A DNA stretch of 64,000 nt, taken from Xiphophorus maculatus. Its lineage: Eukaryota > Chordata > Actinopteri > Cyprinodontiformes > Poeciliidae. Under the pieces are notes generated by a model. That model was not told the DNA's origin. It ran no database searches and saw only the letters and a list, made by a program, of their open reading frames with translations. The stretch's first letter is position 1. Every line of letters begins with the position of its first letter. Both the position numbers and the translations under genes were made by a program. Where the stretch lies: the NCBI RefSeq assembly GCF_002775205.1, contig NC_036459.1, positions 16,910,312 to 16,974,311 on the forward strand, read 5' to 3'. Below, piece after piece: positions 1-11,301 of this stretch.

Positions 1-94
1 CTGCACTTTCTGAACCATTTGAAAGGTCTGTTGCTGTTTACTTAAAGATGTTTGACCAAAGTAGTCGACCTGTTTTTGGCAGTAGATGCATTTT

Positions 95-505
95 CAGGAC
101 AAATGTGTGAAAGACGTTGTCAATATTCTGCTAATGTCGTAAAAAAAAAATGTTAAAAAATGTAACTGGGGTGTTTCCATTAAATAGGAAACAAAATTAA
201 AATTACATGAATGGGCTTGTTCATGCAATAAGTCAATTAAAAAACATGCCACACCATCATCATCCTGCCACTTCCTGTTGTCTTTTCCACCAATAGTATC
301 ATCTGGTTGGGGATCATGTGACTCATTTGATGGGAAAACTGTTTATTAAAGTTCTGTGAAATAAACCAATTTCTATACAGCTGAAAAACCTACTCATCAC
401 TTTTAAATAAAAAATGTGAGTTTCTTTCTAAATTGACGTTGCCAATAGGCAAATTAATTTCCACAGTTCCAATTTGCACAATGGAAATGCAGCTATTCTA
501 AATTT
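95..505. repeat. Dispersed repeat family A, copy 1 (MITE-like)
   Basis: This block shares a series of motifs with copies near 27.5-28.1, 37.5-37.9 and 38.9-39.2 kb: a 'gtgtttccattaa' start, a 'cacttcctgttgtc' segment, 'gatcatgtgactc', and a 'tgtgaaataaacca' segment followed by 'aatggaaatgcagctatt'. The ends resemble degenerate terminal inverted repeats of the form TAGCTGCGTTTCCATTA. It is probably a non-autonomous DNA transposon; boundaries are approximate. Confidence 0.5.
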
Positions 506-1287
506 ATTCTACATCAGCTGCTCTACTCCTAACTGCACCTACTGAACAAATTATACAGTTTTTATATTTTTGATGAAGCTTGTGAAGCGCATGGTGTATT
601 TAAGTGTGCAGAGTTATCAAATGCATTGTAATTCAGTACATTTGTGTCTGTTTTTAAAGTTTAAAAAAAAAATCAATTCACCTTTTTTCCCACCATCAGT
701 ACTGACTGATACTAAACCTCAGATATTGGCATCAGAAGTGGAAAAATTGGATCAGAGCATCCTTAGATAGAGATTACGAGACTGAGATTTTTTTAGTTGA
801 ATTACAAGAATAAAGTCGCAATATTAGCAGAATGAAGACGCAATGCTACCAGAAAAATATCTTCAAATGAACAGAAAAGCATTCTAATGAGAAAAAAAAA
901 CGCTTCTAGAGTTCTACAGCTTTGACAAAGACAAGTCCAGATAAATAGAAGCTGGAAAACACGCTTGTCAAACGACATGGCCGCCCAAACGTCACTCTGA
1001 ACTCTGGAAACCAGAGGAGTGCATTGGTGAAGAAAAGAAATTCCAAACAAATTCAAAAACCTGAAGTGATCAAATCAATTTATCGCCCCCTGTATGATGC
1101 CGCCACTCTTCCATGAAGGTCAGATTATGGACAGCACAAGTAAGAGATGGATTAATAACCAAACAGTCACACCTGAAAGCAGATTAGAATGAGCAACCAG
1201 CACAACATCCATGTTTTTGGACTTCTACAATGAACATGGAAAAAGTGGAACAAAGTTACTGATCCCATCCAGGAGTTTCATTTTCTG

Positions 1288-1815
1288 TTACTTTTTCCTT
1301 TTTTTTTTTGCATTAATGTCAAATAAAACTGTTATCTTTTGGGTACTTTCATATGCAACATTACAGAGAGCTGGATGTACTTCAGGCGTACTTGTGACAT
1401 GACATTTGCTTTTCCAAATCAGAGCGGAGTAAACCGAATGCAATATGGAGGAAAAGTCCTCAAAGAAATCCATATTCTCCAAAACAAAACCAAAAAGAAA
1501 GTTAAACCTCTCAAAGTCCGAACTGTCCTGCTGACAGTAACCAGGTTGCTTATCAAGTGGAGAGACAGGAACTCTGTGTTCACCTTGGAACAGTTTCCAG
1601 AGCAAAACCCTGATCTCACAGGAAAAGTCGGACAAATCGTCCCAATGGTGGCTTTCCCATGTCTTGCCATGAGAATTCCAGACGATCTGCAGCGCACACG
1701 CTGTGTGAAACGTGGAGTAGATGAGAGCAGAACGTGTACCAGTTTTCTGAAAACGAGCTGCTAGCAGCTGGAAGTCGTGGAGGAACAAACGTTTTTTTAG
1801 GTAGAAAAAGTTCAA
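1288..1815 (-). other. Unexplained 175-codon minus ORF overlapped by a 141-codon plus ORF
   Basis: Within AT-rich intronic DNA the minus strand is open for 175 codons (1288-1815), and the opposite strand is open for 141 codons (1339-1764). I recognise no domain. The minus-strand product ends in a lysine/arginine run encoded by a poly-T tract, which looks like chance. There is no convincing promoter, splice context or codon signature. It could be a decayed transposon ORF or a fortuitous open frame. Confidence 0.15.
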
Positions 1816-2009
1816 AACCAGTGATGAAATATCAATTACTACAAAGTCTCAAAAATTTCCTCCGCTCTTTTTAACACCAAACAGGATGACTTTTGATGCT
1901 TGGAACCGAGCAGCAATGCACCGGCCTTGACCGATTTCTGCTTTTCATTCAATGCTGAATCCCATTTTTCCACATTACAATTTCTCTTCTGCAGACTACA
2001 AATGCTCAG

Positions 2010-2340
2010 GGTTTCCCCCAGTGCATTATAAGCCTGGCGGGTCACCAGGCTTTAGTTGTGCCTCCACCAGGTTAAGCATTGATTGTTTTGGGGTTGTTTT
2101 TTTTAAGTCTCTTTAAAAATGTTTTTTTTTTTTTGCATTTTTAAGACTTTATAGTTGGTATTCAGGTATTATTCTTCCAATCTTTCAATAACACAGAATT
2201 ATGAGGTGCTATTTTAAAATTTCCTGTCAACTTTAAACATTTTTTAACTCAGAAACACAACAGACCGCTGGAAGAATGACTGCCTTAGAGCCCAACCACC
2301 GGGCTTAGCTCATTTTCTGGGGGGGAACCTTGCAGCTTAA
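2010..2340. repeat. Dispersed repeat family B, copy 1
   Basis: It contains 'cattataagcctggcgg' with a nearby 'ccaccaggct' inverted partner, followed about 280 bases later by a run-of-G segment. The same order of motifs occurs at 30345-30575 and, more decayed, at 37262-37470. It is most likely a fish non-autonomous DNA transposon; exact ends are not resolved. Confidence 0.45.
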
Positions 2341-3297
2341 ATCAGACAGCTACACGCAACACAATTAAACATAATTATAACATTTTTCAAGGAATGCACA
2401 ATATTTCAGCATTAGCCCGGTAGAGAGATATGGATACATGGAGTCAGACAAAAATAAATGGAAATAGAAAAAGATACAGAGAGATATAGATATAAATATG
2501 AATAGAGATAGATATTAGATATTAGCTATCAACCCTAACAGCAATATTAATATCGGTCCAATTTCTTTTTCCTGAACTCAAAACAAAAAGTACATTAAAG
2601 AACATCCAGGTTGTTGATGTATTTATGGACGGAAAATAAAGTGGGAGTGTTCACGTTAGTGTACTTGAATACATAAAGGAAAAATGAGTTTGAAATATGA
2701 GCCCTGTGGATCATGGTTTAAGAATTCAGGATTGATAGAACTGAGTGAAGACCAAATAAAGGTAAAGGACATCCAGTGATGCAGTCATATTCACTTGTTT
2801 CCCAGATTAGAAGTATTATTTCAGCAGGTGCTAAGCCTACTTTTCATTAAGCCCTTATCTCTGAATCAAGTGTGTGTGTATTTTTTAATTGTCTGAGGTA
2901 ATGTTCTAATTTTAAATGTCCTGTTTTCAATACCTGTAAGTGGAAAAATCATCATAATTAACAGAAATGGCCTTTCAAACATCCTTCTGTGTATAATTAA
3001 TCTACAAAACGTGTTTAACTTTGTGATAAAGTTCCTGAAATAAATTGACTTTTCAATAATATACTGTACTGATTTGTTGAATTAGTATATTAGTTATAAT
3101 CTTACATTTCTGTTTAATTCAAAATTCTTCTCAGACGAACTTATTGTGGCATGTAAGCCTGTGACAAGAAGTTCAAGCGGATCATAAAATGCCCTAGAAA
3201 TTATTGCAATAAGCAATAACATTGTTGTTTTGAGACTATTTTCAAGAAATATATTGATAATGGCATAATAATGCAAGTTCAAAGACTACCCGCTTTT

Positions 3298-3300
<3 letters not shown>

Positions 3301-3358
<58 letters not shown>
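3301..3358. repeat. (TA)29 microsatellite
   Basis: There are twenty-nine uninterrupted TA units, directly visible. They directly follow a fragment of a dispersed element (about 3140-3290, with 'attattgcaataagcaat') that recurs near 22.4 kb. Confidence 0.97.
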
Positions 3359-3361
<3 letters not shown>

Positions 3362-3679
3362 GAGCGCTTATCTGACATAGTAAGAAGAAAATAATTTTTT
3401 TTTATGATTCTTCACTAAATAGCGACAGTTAAATGGCTACAAACGTCTGGATGGAAATGCAACATCGTCATCTACGGAGGAGGCTGTCTGCAGGAAGGTT
3501 GTTCCATAAAACCAAAAAATACAAGAGGACACATGGAGGGAGTAATTCCATCGAAGCATAGGATAAAATTTTAAATGCAATAAATGTGACTCATTAACGT
3601 CTATTTGTGATTCTGCCTTAAAAAACAGACTGGAGTAGTTCAAGAAAATTATTGCGGAAATGATTCATCTTTTTTTTTT

Positions 3680-4345
3680 TTAAACAACTGTCAATTGATT
3701 TAGTAATCGATTAATTGTTAACTGGAGTATGTACGCAAAAATGGCAATTTGCTGAAAGGACACCCAGCAGTAATTAAGCCTAAACTATATAAAAAAAATA
3801 TATATATATATGCACATCTTACACTTAAGATTAAAAAAAAATGTCTGTAATTATGTTTTACCCAAAAACATCTCAAGTGGCTACGTTTTGGCTTCACCAG
3901 GTTCAAATTCTTTAAAAAGAAAGAAGAAAAACAACATATTTTGCAATCCAACTTTTAACCCGTGAATCCAAAAAAACAAAAACAAAACAAAAAAACAGAT
4001 CAGTCCTATTCTATTGATATCAAGTCAGGCAGCAAAGGTGAAGCTTTTCACATGTTGATGCTGGAACTTTTTATTTTAGCTGCAGATGCCTCCTCTGCAC
4101 CGAAATGATCAGACGTTCACTAAAGGAATGCTACACTGTTGCATATAATGCTACAGCGTTCCAATAAATTGTTTATTTTCATATTTAAAAAGGAATTTAA
4201 CTGCTTATTTTCATCTTGATAAGCATTTCTGAAATCGTATTTTAAAAAAGGCTAAAGTGGTTCAATCAAATATCTGCAGAATGTGAAAATTTTGTATCCG
4301 ATTAATCGATAGGATAACCGATTACAAAAATAATCGTGATGCCTG
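3680..4345. repeat. Dispersed repeat family C, copy 1 ('TAATCGATTA' element)
   Basis: The left side contains 'agtaatcgattaatt' and the right side 'gattaatcgataggataa' and 'aataatcgtgatgcctga'. The same terminal theme bounds copies at 20178-20854 and 57185-57672. This is the widespread fish element type whose ends read roughly GGCTGCAACTAACGATTA; boundaries are approximate. Confidence 0.45.
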
Positions 4346-5333
4346 ATGCGGATCCTCCGCACACCGGCAGATTGGAGCAGAAATTACGAATTGTTTTGAC
4401 ACAAAAATCAATTTTGAATTAAATCGTGACAGTAACAATAATATTCTGCTGCTGTCCCATTGGAGAAAGATAATTCTACGCAGTGGAAGTAACATAAATT
4501 ATGCCTATTGTTATTGGTCGTATCTGTGCTGACTACCAGCATCAGAGGGTCGTTTTCAGGCCTGACATTTCTACTCCATCTGGTTCTAAACAAACAGCTG
4601 TGTGGTACAACAAGCATCTGATCTCGATGGGATCGGTGAACTCAGGTGTACATTTGGACATATTTACCATGTATGGGCTTAGCAACATTATGTTGCTGTG
4701 TAAATACTGAGCAGACAGCGTTGGAAAGGGCAACGTGCGCAGAAGACGCCCAAAATCAACACCTAGAACAGACATGGAACGCATCCTTAATATCATAAAG
4801 TGCTGGAGCCAGATTGTAGCTGCGCTGTCAGGCATTAGGCAGATCTGTCCATCTGCTTGTTAGCGAGGAAGCTGAGAGAAGAAGATTAGGCTATCAGTGG
4901 TGGCCCACACTGCTAGAGGGCAGGTCGAATTACAGACGGACCAAAAACACCAAGTCTCCAGGGCCTTCAGATCTTATCGCCGATAACAAGTTTGCTTTAC
5001 AGTCCGTGAGGAGGAGGGAAAGGGAAGCATATCCGTCACAAAATAAAAACAACAACAACAACAAAAAAAGTCACCAACTGGACAGCTCTGGAGCCTTAGC
5101 TAGGAGTAAAAAAAAAAAAAAAAAAAACACTGCTGAAGGAAGGCAGATCTAAAGGCTGCTCCAGATGTTTCCAGAGGAGCAGGAGAGTCCAGCAGCAGAA
5201 ACAAGAAGCGGGGAAACCGCAGCAGGCCGTGTGAAAACCCACACACACTGAACTCATCCAGGAGGTTGAAGTTCAGCGCTGGATTTTCTGGTTCCTCACA
5301 CACTCCTCCCTCCAACGAGTCTCTCAACACTAA

Positions 5334-5860
5334 ATTAGGGACGCACCGATCCACTTTTTTCACTTCTAACATAAATATGAGGTTTAGTATCGGCCGATAC
5401 CGAACAGATACAGAAAAAAGGAGCTGAATTCACTTAAAACTTTTTTTTTTATTTTTTAAACGCAGACATAACTGGACTCAACTACAAATTTATTTGATAA
5501 CTCTGCACCAGTAGTGCTCACTTAAATACACCAGTAGCATCACAGGCTCAGTCAAGCATGGAGAAACAACATAACTTCAATTTGTCCAGTCAGTCCAGTT
5601 AGGAGTACAAAAGCCAACAGACAATAATGAAACTGACAACAATAACTTCACTACTTTGGTTAAACATTAAAAAAATATATAAACTACAACAAAGTGTCCT
5701 TAGTAATTATGAATATAATGTACAATAAATAATAAAGCATAGAATTAGACCACTTAGATCCATCCTTATAGAATGGGAACACTGTCACAAATACCAGATC
5801 TAGATAAAAAAAAATTTCAATATATGGGCAGATACAGATATTAATATTTTGATATTTTAT
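5334..5860. repeat. hAT-like repeat beginning 'tagggacgcaccgatcc'
   Basis: The start 'tagggacgcaccgatcc' followed by 'tatcggccgataccga' is a hallmark of an abundant fish hAT-derived repeat, known from memory. The body runs through AT-rich DNA, and a degenerate 'gggcagatacagatatt' lies near the right side. A related fragment containing 'aatcggtgcacc' lies near 14.93 kb. The right boundary is uncertain. Confidence 0.45.
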
Positions 5861-6605
5861 TTCTTTTGGGATAAATACTGTAAGTTTTTTTTTTTATTAA
5901 ACTGAATTAAAACTAAAAGCTTGGAATGTTTGATAAGCAGCCAACTGCAAGATAAATATCAGAGCCCTGCTAATTAACAAGCTAACATGGTCTCCTCATA
6001 TTTGAGTTATTCTAGAAACAGCAAAGCAGGAAAAAGGAACAATATTCTGTACAATAAGGCCTTAAAAAATAAAAAGGGTTCTGGTAGTCTTTTTTTTTTT
6101 TTTTTACATAGATTTAAACACCAAAAATGAATAAATGTTACGGTATTTTATTTGTATTGGTCACTATTTTTAAGATGTAGACCAATTGGCCAATTTTCCA
6201 ATAATGAGCAAGTCAAAGAAATTTTTTTTTTTTAGATGTGAAAAATGTAAACAAAAAAGCAGTAAAATACTATCTATGATGTGTGTATATTGTCCTGCAA
6301 ACATCACACCCAGGACAAATGATGTATGATAGCTGAGGCGCTAGCTCCGGCCAGGCAGGGCAGTAATCTCTGCGCAAGTAGAAACGTTCCGCTCTTTGAA
6401 TTTGAACCTGTATCGCGTTGAGACACAAGGCATTAAAGACTTGACAAGGAGAAATGAAAAGGATAAGGACCAAACAGACGATGAGGAGAAAGATGGACGA
6501 AAAAGCTGGTGTTGGTGCTGCTGCTTGAAAAGGCTAACCTAGAAGACTTAAATATGCTTCAGTGTCACTTCATTCATTCATCGTCTTCCAATTTGTTTCG
6601 ATTTT

Positions 6606-6722
6606 ACATTAGCTCCCCGCTAACGGCAGAAGCTCCCTGCTAGCCTCCCGCCAACTGTGGTGGCTCCGTGTTAATGGCGGAAGCTCTCTGCTAACCATCG
6701 TTAGCTCTAGTAAACAGCGGCT
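6606..6722. repeat. Degenerate short tandem duplication
   Basis: Two related units are visible: 'gctccccgctaacggcagaa' followed by 'gctccctgctagcc', and 'gctccgtgttaatggcggaa' followed by 'gctctctgctaacc'. They are more GC-rich than their surroundings. No function is evident. Confidence 0.5.
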
Positions 6723-9537
6723 CACAAGTGACACGTTCGTTTACTTCAGATATCTTGTGTATAAGGTCACAAGAAAACTTTGAGGTAGCTTCCCTCAACC
6801 AGACTCTCGCCAGAGTCCATGACCTTGACTTCTCGTGTGTTTTCAATAGGCTGCTGTAGACTATGATCTACAGCCCAGCATGCATTGCGCAGATAAAGAA
6901 ACAAAACAAAACAAAAAAAAGGCGACCTTCGTAAGCAAAAGACAATACAGTTTGTGAAGTACTTCGAGTTTGTACGCATCACAAGCTACTTCTTTGAGAT
7001 CATTAGAAAAAATAGAACATATTTAGTCAAACATGTTCAACCGGTCATATAAACATTAGAAACTCTTGTTGATTTTATTCTATAATCATCAGGAAGGAAC
7101 ATCTACTTATCTGAGATTGATTTTTTTTCTTCTTTAAGTTAAAAATGATAAACATGTGCTTTGATACATAAATAGAAATAATATTTGATTCCCTCACTGT
7201 GCAGTGGATTTAAAAACTACTCTATCAAGGAACACATTGTTCATCTTATACATAGCCCCAAGCATTAAAGAAAACTAAAGATCAGTATTAGCCAGAACAT
7301 CTCAGCTCTGTGCATGTTTAATTATTTTACAGTTGGCAGCAGCAGCAGGACTTAAATCATCTTTGATTCAATTTATGTGGGTAGATCGGAAAGTTATCAG
7401 AGTTTTACACCATCGTGAGAATCTCAAAAGGTGCATCCCGCAGAGTTTAACTGTCAAAACGCGCACTGCCACAGAACAGGTTGAAAATCCCCGTCACCGA
7501 TAAATGCCTGAAAACTTTGCTAGAAATAAACAAAGGCATTCAAATCCTAAGAAACACACTCTCCAGCCACGTGCACAACTCGCACCAGAATAAAACCCAA
7601 CACACAAACTGAACCTTCAATGAGCTGCAGCTCTACTGAAACTTCCTAGATGTCACTGACTCAGAGGCCAGGAGGGCAAACGGAGGTTAAACCGGCGGTT
7701 CTAGTCACCTGACTTGGGTACAACACTCTGCAGCTCGGAGGAAACGCCAAGAACACCAGGAGCCTTTCTTCTCTCTCACAACTCACTGCAACGGACGCAT
7801 TTTTGTGTGTCTGTGTGTGTGTGTGTGTGTGCAAATAATAGAAAACAACAACTTGTGTAGAGAATTAAATAATGCGGAGTACACAGGAAATATAGGTCAG
7901 ATGCTGATGCTTTGAAGGGGTAATAAAAGGAAGGAAGAAAAACGCAACAACTGGCAAGTCGTTTTAAAATGCAGTGAATTTCCTGACCTACAGATTAATG
8001 ACGTTCTCAGTTTCTCATCTGAAACGTCTCTCGTTTAACATGCACACCTTTTTCCCCTACAAACGGGCCGGCGGACGCCGAGGGCTTTGATTCAGTTGAA
8101 ACGACTCCAAGCGAGTGTGAGTGGGGGGAAAAAATAAAGTAAAAAAAAAAAAAGTTCCTGGTGATGAGCGCTCGCATATTCCAGAGCTGCATTCGGATCT
8201 CGTGGGCAGCAGCGGGAGCTTTGGCACGCCGAACCGCTGAGTGGGAAGTGTTGACCCGAGACGGTCCGATTCATTCACGACGGGAAGATCTTTGGCCAAC
8301 AGATGGTCGTTCCTCTACTCGGTCGGCAAAAACACAGTTTTGGTTCGCCGTCATCTGCCTGACGCACAACCGGACAGGGATTGCAGGTGGGCATCGGACC
8401 GGATGATCAGGGTTAACCTGATGTTAGCAAACATCAGGTTCTGGTAGGAACAAACACGCTCCGCCTGTGTCAGCGGCGGGAACGCTCCGACACAAGACAA
8501 ACGCCAGAATAACTACACTTGCAGTGGACGAGCAGCATGAGCATGTTCTTTTTTTTTTTTTTTTCTTTTACACAGGTAATTACATCTACTTCTGTCAACA
8601 ACATGGATGAGACTTCACATTAGACTGAGCCGGTGAACGCCCAGTAACATAACAACATGCATTATTTTTCTTCCCTTTAAATTATGTGCAACTTTGTGTC
8701 GGTCCATCACATGAAACCTGAATGAGATAGACAGTTTGTGGTATCCTTGAGCCAAAAGTGTGAATTCTTTTAAGAACTGAACACAGGGCTGCAAAAATAT
8801 ATCACCACAGTTTTAGTATAGATGAGGACTGCTTAGAATGTCTTAAGTGTGATAAATTCACAATTTGCATGTTGTTTGATGGTTTCTCACTCCAAGAGAC
8901 TCTGCCCAAAATGCCAAAGGTCACAGAGTGTCAATAACAGATGAGGAATGCACTACTAATGTATCATAATACCACCAAATCTTTAAACTGCGGCCTGATC
9001 TAGAGGCAGACGAGCAAACTGATACTAGAGAGCTTCCAAATAGAGATTAAAACAAATAGTTTTATCTTCTGACAGCAAAAAAAAAGTTAGAATACTGCCA
9101 TGCAAACACCTCAGACTTTAATCCAATTACTTCCAACTAGGTGCCACTTGTTGACAGCACACAAACAAGAGGGCCTCCTTTCTTTCACAACCAGTTGGCT
9201 GTACAATAATTATGAATGGCTACACAGGTGCAATCTCTGGTGGGCAGGTGGCAGGGGTGGGGAGCAATCGTTGCAACGGAACCACAAAATGCCAGCTGCT
9301 CCACTTTCATTCCAAACAGCTGCCTGAACCGAAAGACTTACAAGTGACAATCTGACAAATGTACTCCAAACATGCTCAAAAAAATATATGAGTTAAAATA
9401 CAACTCAAGTCTCGGAGTAAGTCACGAGTGCTGCTTGCTAGCAGGCTGCATCCTGCTGCTCGCATCTTTACGTTTGTAAACATTCCGCACATGCTACCTG
9501 AACCCGGGGAGGAGAGCAGCTCGGCGGTCCTGCTTAC

Positions 9538-10904
9538 CGTAGGTAGTACTGTCTTAAAGCGAATGCTGCGTTGGAGCAACTCCTCGGAAAGTTAAACTCT
9601 TCTCCAAGTTCTGCCCATTGGTTTTTGTCAGACACCTAAAAATTGAAGAAGAAGGGGAAAAAGAGGAGCTGGTTAGAGAAAAAAGAAAAGAAAAGAAAAA
9701 AGGAAGAACTTAAAGATAGAGCGGTTACACTGAAAGCAGCTGCTCCTGCCAATATCAGCATCGTTTATCAATAACTTTCTCAAACTTCGTCGAGCAAACT
9801 AAAACTAAATAAACCCAATAAGAAGCTTAGGGTTGCTTAGTCTAACGTGTCTTTTGTTTAGTAATGCTAAAAATGTACAATTTGGGGATTAAAGATCATT
9901 TAAACCGCCTGAATCCATTCGGGACATAAACGTTACAGTTGACGCTAGTTAGCCATGTTGCTAACAAGCTAACTTTGACTTTTCCCATTTTTGAAGTTAA
10001 AACCGCTCGAGGCCAAACTGTCCAATAAGCTGCCTCGGTGCGGTTCCAAACGCATTTGCTAGCGGCGAGTCGTTTGGTCTTTGGAGTAAAGTGTCGGGAG
10101 CGTTTACTGTATCCACTGACACGGGGCCCTCTGACTGAGGCCTACAGTCGAGCCCAGCCGTGAAACCGAAGAAAGATGGCTATGGCGAGAAGCAGAATTC
10201 AGGCTTCCCCCCCACCTCCTCCTCCTCCCGGTGTAAACTGTGTGTAAAAGCCCGGAGCGACGCGCCGTGTCCCCGCGCGGTGCTCCCCCCCCACCCCCAG
10301 GCCGGGCTCCTTGCCGATAATCGATGGTGAACGTGCCCGCTAATTTCGAGTCGCTCCAACTGCACTCTGACTCCGCGAGCAGTGGGACTCCTCGATTCAA
10401 ACCACACAACAACACAAGCCACCACATTGCATAGAGATACATGGCAAACTAGCACAAGGCCAACATCGACCCACTAACGTCTTTCTGGGAGGTACATGGG
10501 GGGGTTACACTTGTCCCGGGTTATCCGCGCGGAGTTCTGAAGCGGTCCAGCCAGCAGTCCAGTGTGGAGAAATTACACTTTAGGTCCCCACTCACCTTCG
10601 CGAATCCACCTAAAGAGACGACTCTGATATAGAGAGCATTCAGATCCAGCTCTTTCCCACCCACGATAGGAATCTTCTTGAACGGCGATCTGTTGAGATA
10701 ACACATGAAATAAATTGACACATGCTTAAATAACACTTCTGGGTAACTCACATGTTCGTGCAATTTGAATTTAAAGTTGTATTTCTCGCGATTAAAGGCG
10801 CCCCAATCTCACCCTCTGCTTTGGTGAAATTGCCGCAGCTCGTCCAGGAAAGCCTGTCCTTTCCTTCGCTGATCTAGGAGATTTTTCCCCGTCGAATTTG
10901 CCAT
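9538..10904 (-). CDS. arid2: arid2, 5' coding exons 1-3 (partial), PBAF subunit BAF200
   Basis: The coding exons on the minus strand are 10904-10813, 10689-10596 and 9635-9538, joined by GT-AG introns in phases 2, 0 and 2. They encode the first 94 residues plus two bases of the next codon. The product begins [20 protein letters not shown] and continues through [20 protein letters not shown] and [20 protein letters not shown]. This matches the N-terminus of vertebrate ARID2 nearly residue for residue and covers most of the ARID DNA-binding domain (about residues 13-105). ARID2 is a nuclear subunit of the PBAF chromatin-remodelling complex. The start is the ATG homologous to human and sits in a CpG-rich leader. 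About 95% of the protein (armadillo-like, RFX-type and C2H2 zinc-finger regions) lies beyond the left edge. Confidence 0.95.
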
Positions 10905-11157
10905 TGTTTTTGCACGCAAAAACGCTCGAACCCCACTTCAGTCGCTTCCTAAGACACCAAGGATCCCATACTCCGCCGGCGCTCAGTCATTCGCCGAGCC
11001 GACTGTTTAAAAAGTTAAAGAAATAGCTGGTAGCAAGGAGAGCGGCAGCTCGCTAATAAAGACTGATGCACACAGAGAGCAAACCCGATACAAGCTCGGA
11101 CTAAGTTCCCTCGAGCAGTCCAAAACACGGCCGATTTACCGGTAGGTTAGAAGCGCC
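10905..11157. promoter_or_regulatory. arid2: arid2 CpG-rich (probably bidirectional) promoter
   Basis: CpG density is clearly higher here than in the flanks and continues to about 11.34 kb, as expected for a housekeeping promoter upstream of the arid2 start codon. No TATA box is evident on the arid2 side. A strong-Kozak ORF begins at 11158 on the opposite strand, leaving roughly 250 bases between the two start codons, which is compatible with divergent transcription. Transcription start sites are not determinable from sequence alone. Confidence 0.6.
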
Positions 11158-11301
11158 ATGGCGGAAGGTGCTCAATTAGTGCTTTTGGTCGCGGCTGTGT
11201 TCGTTTGGAGTGGTTTGACAGTGTGCTACGGACGCAGCTCCGAGGCTATCGCACACACTGTAGAGCGGCAGAGGACCCAGTTCTCAGACAAAAAGATGTG
11301 A
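11158..11301 (+). CDS. Candidate 47-aa single-pass membrane microprotein, divergent from arid2
   Basis: The frame opens in a strong Kozak context (GCGCCATGG) and closes at TGA. The product begins MAEGAQLVLLVAAVFVWSGL and ends QFSDKKM. Residues 7-24 form a hydrophobic segment long enough for one membrane helix or a signal anchor, and the remaining 23 residues are polar and charged. It lies in the arid2 CpG island and would be transcribed divergently from arid2. I do not recognise the family. Plausible readings are a small membrane or mitochondrial protein, the first exon of a longer gene, or a chance ORF in GC-rich promoter DNA. No close polyadenylation signal follows; the first obvious AATAAA is near 11.83 kb. 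Confidence 0.35.
   Translation: MAEGAQLVLLVAAVFVWSGLTVCYGRSSEAIAHTVERQRTQFSDKKM

Larger units (their letters stand above)
1..9537 (-). other. arid2: Probable arid2 intron 3 (interior, gene runs off the left edge)
   Basis: The third arid2 coding exon ends with a good donor (low end 9538), and I could not find the next conserved ARID2 segment (YLEKYEKVHH-like) on the minus strand anywhere between here and base 1. The stretch is therefore most simply a long intron whose downstream exons lie outside the window. It is AT-rich and holds dispersed repeats, a (TA)29 microsatellite, poly-A/T runs and several short unsupported ORFs. This assignment is inference; a separate gene hidden in the interval cannot be excluded. 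Confidence 0.6.

Noticed and set aside
4408-4835. Overlapping 69-97 codon frames on both strands near 4.4-4.8 kb
   Set aside because: No domain, no Kozak or splice support, and located in repeat-rich intron DNA.
1-9537. Search for arid2 coding exon 4 and beyond
   Set aside because: No minus-strand segment resembling YLEKYEKVHHFGEDD or later ARID2 blocks was found by eye, so I did not extend the arid2 CDS into this region.
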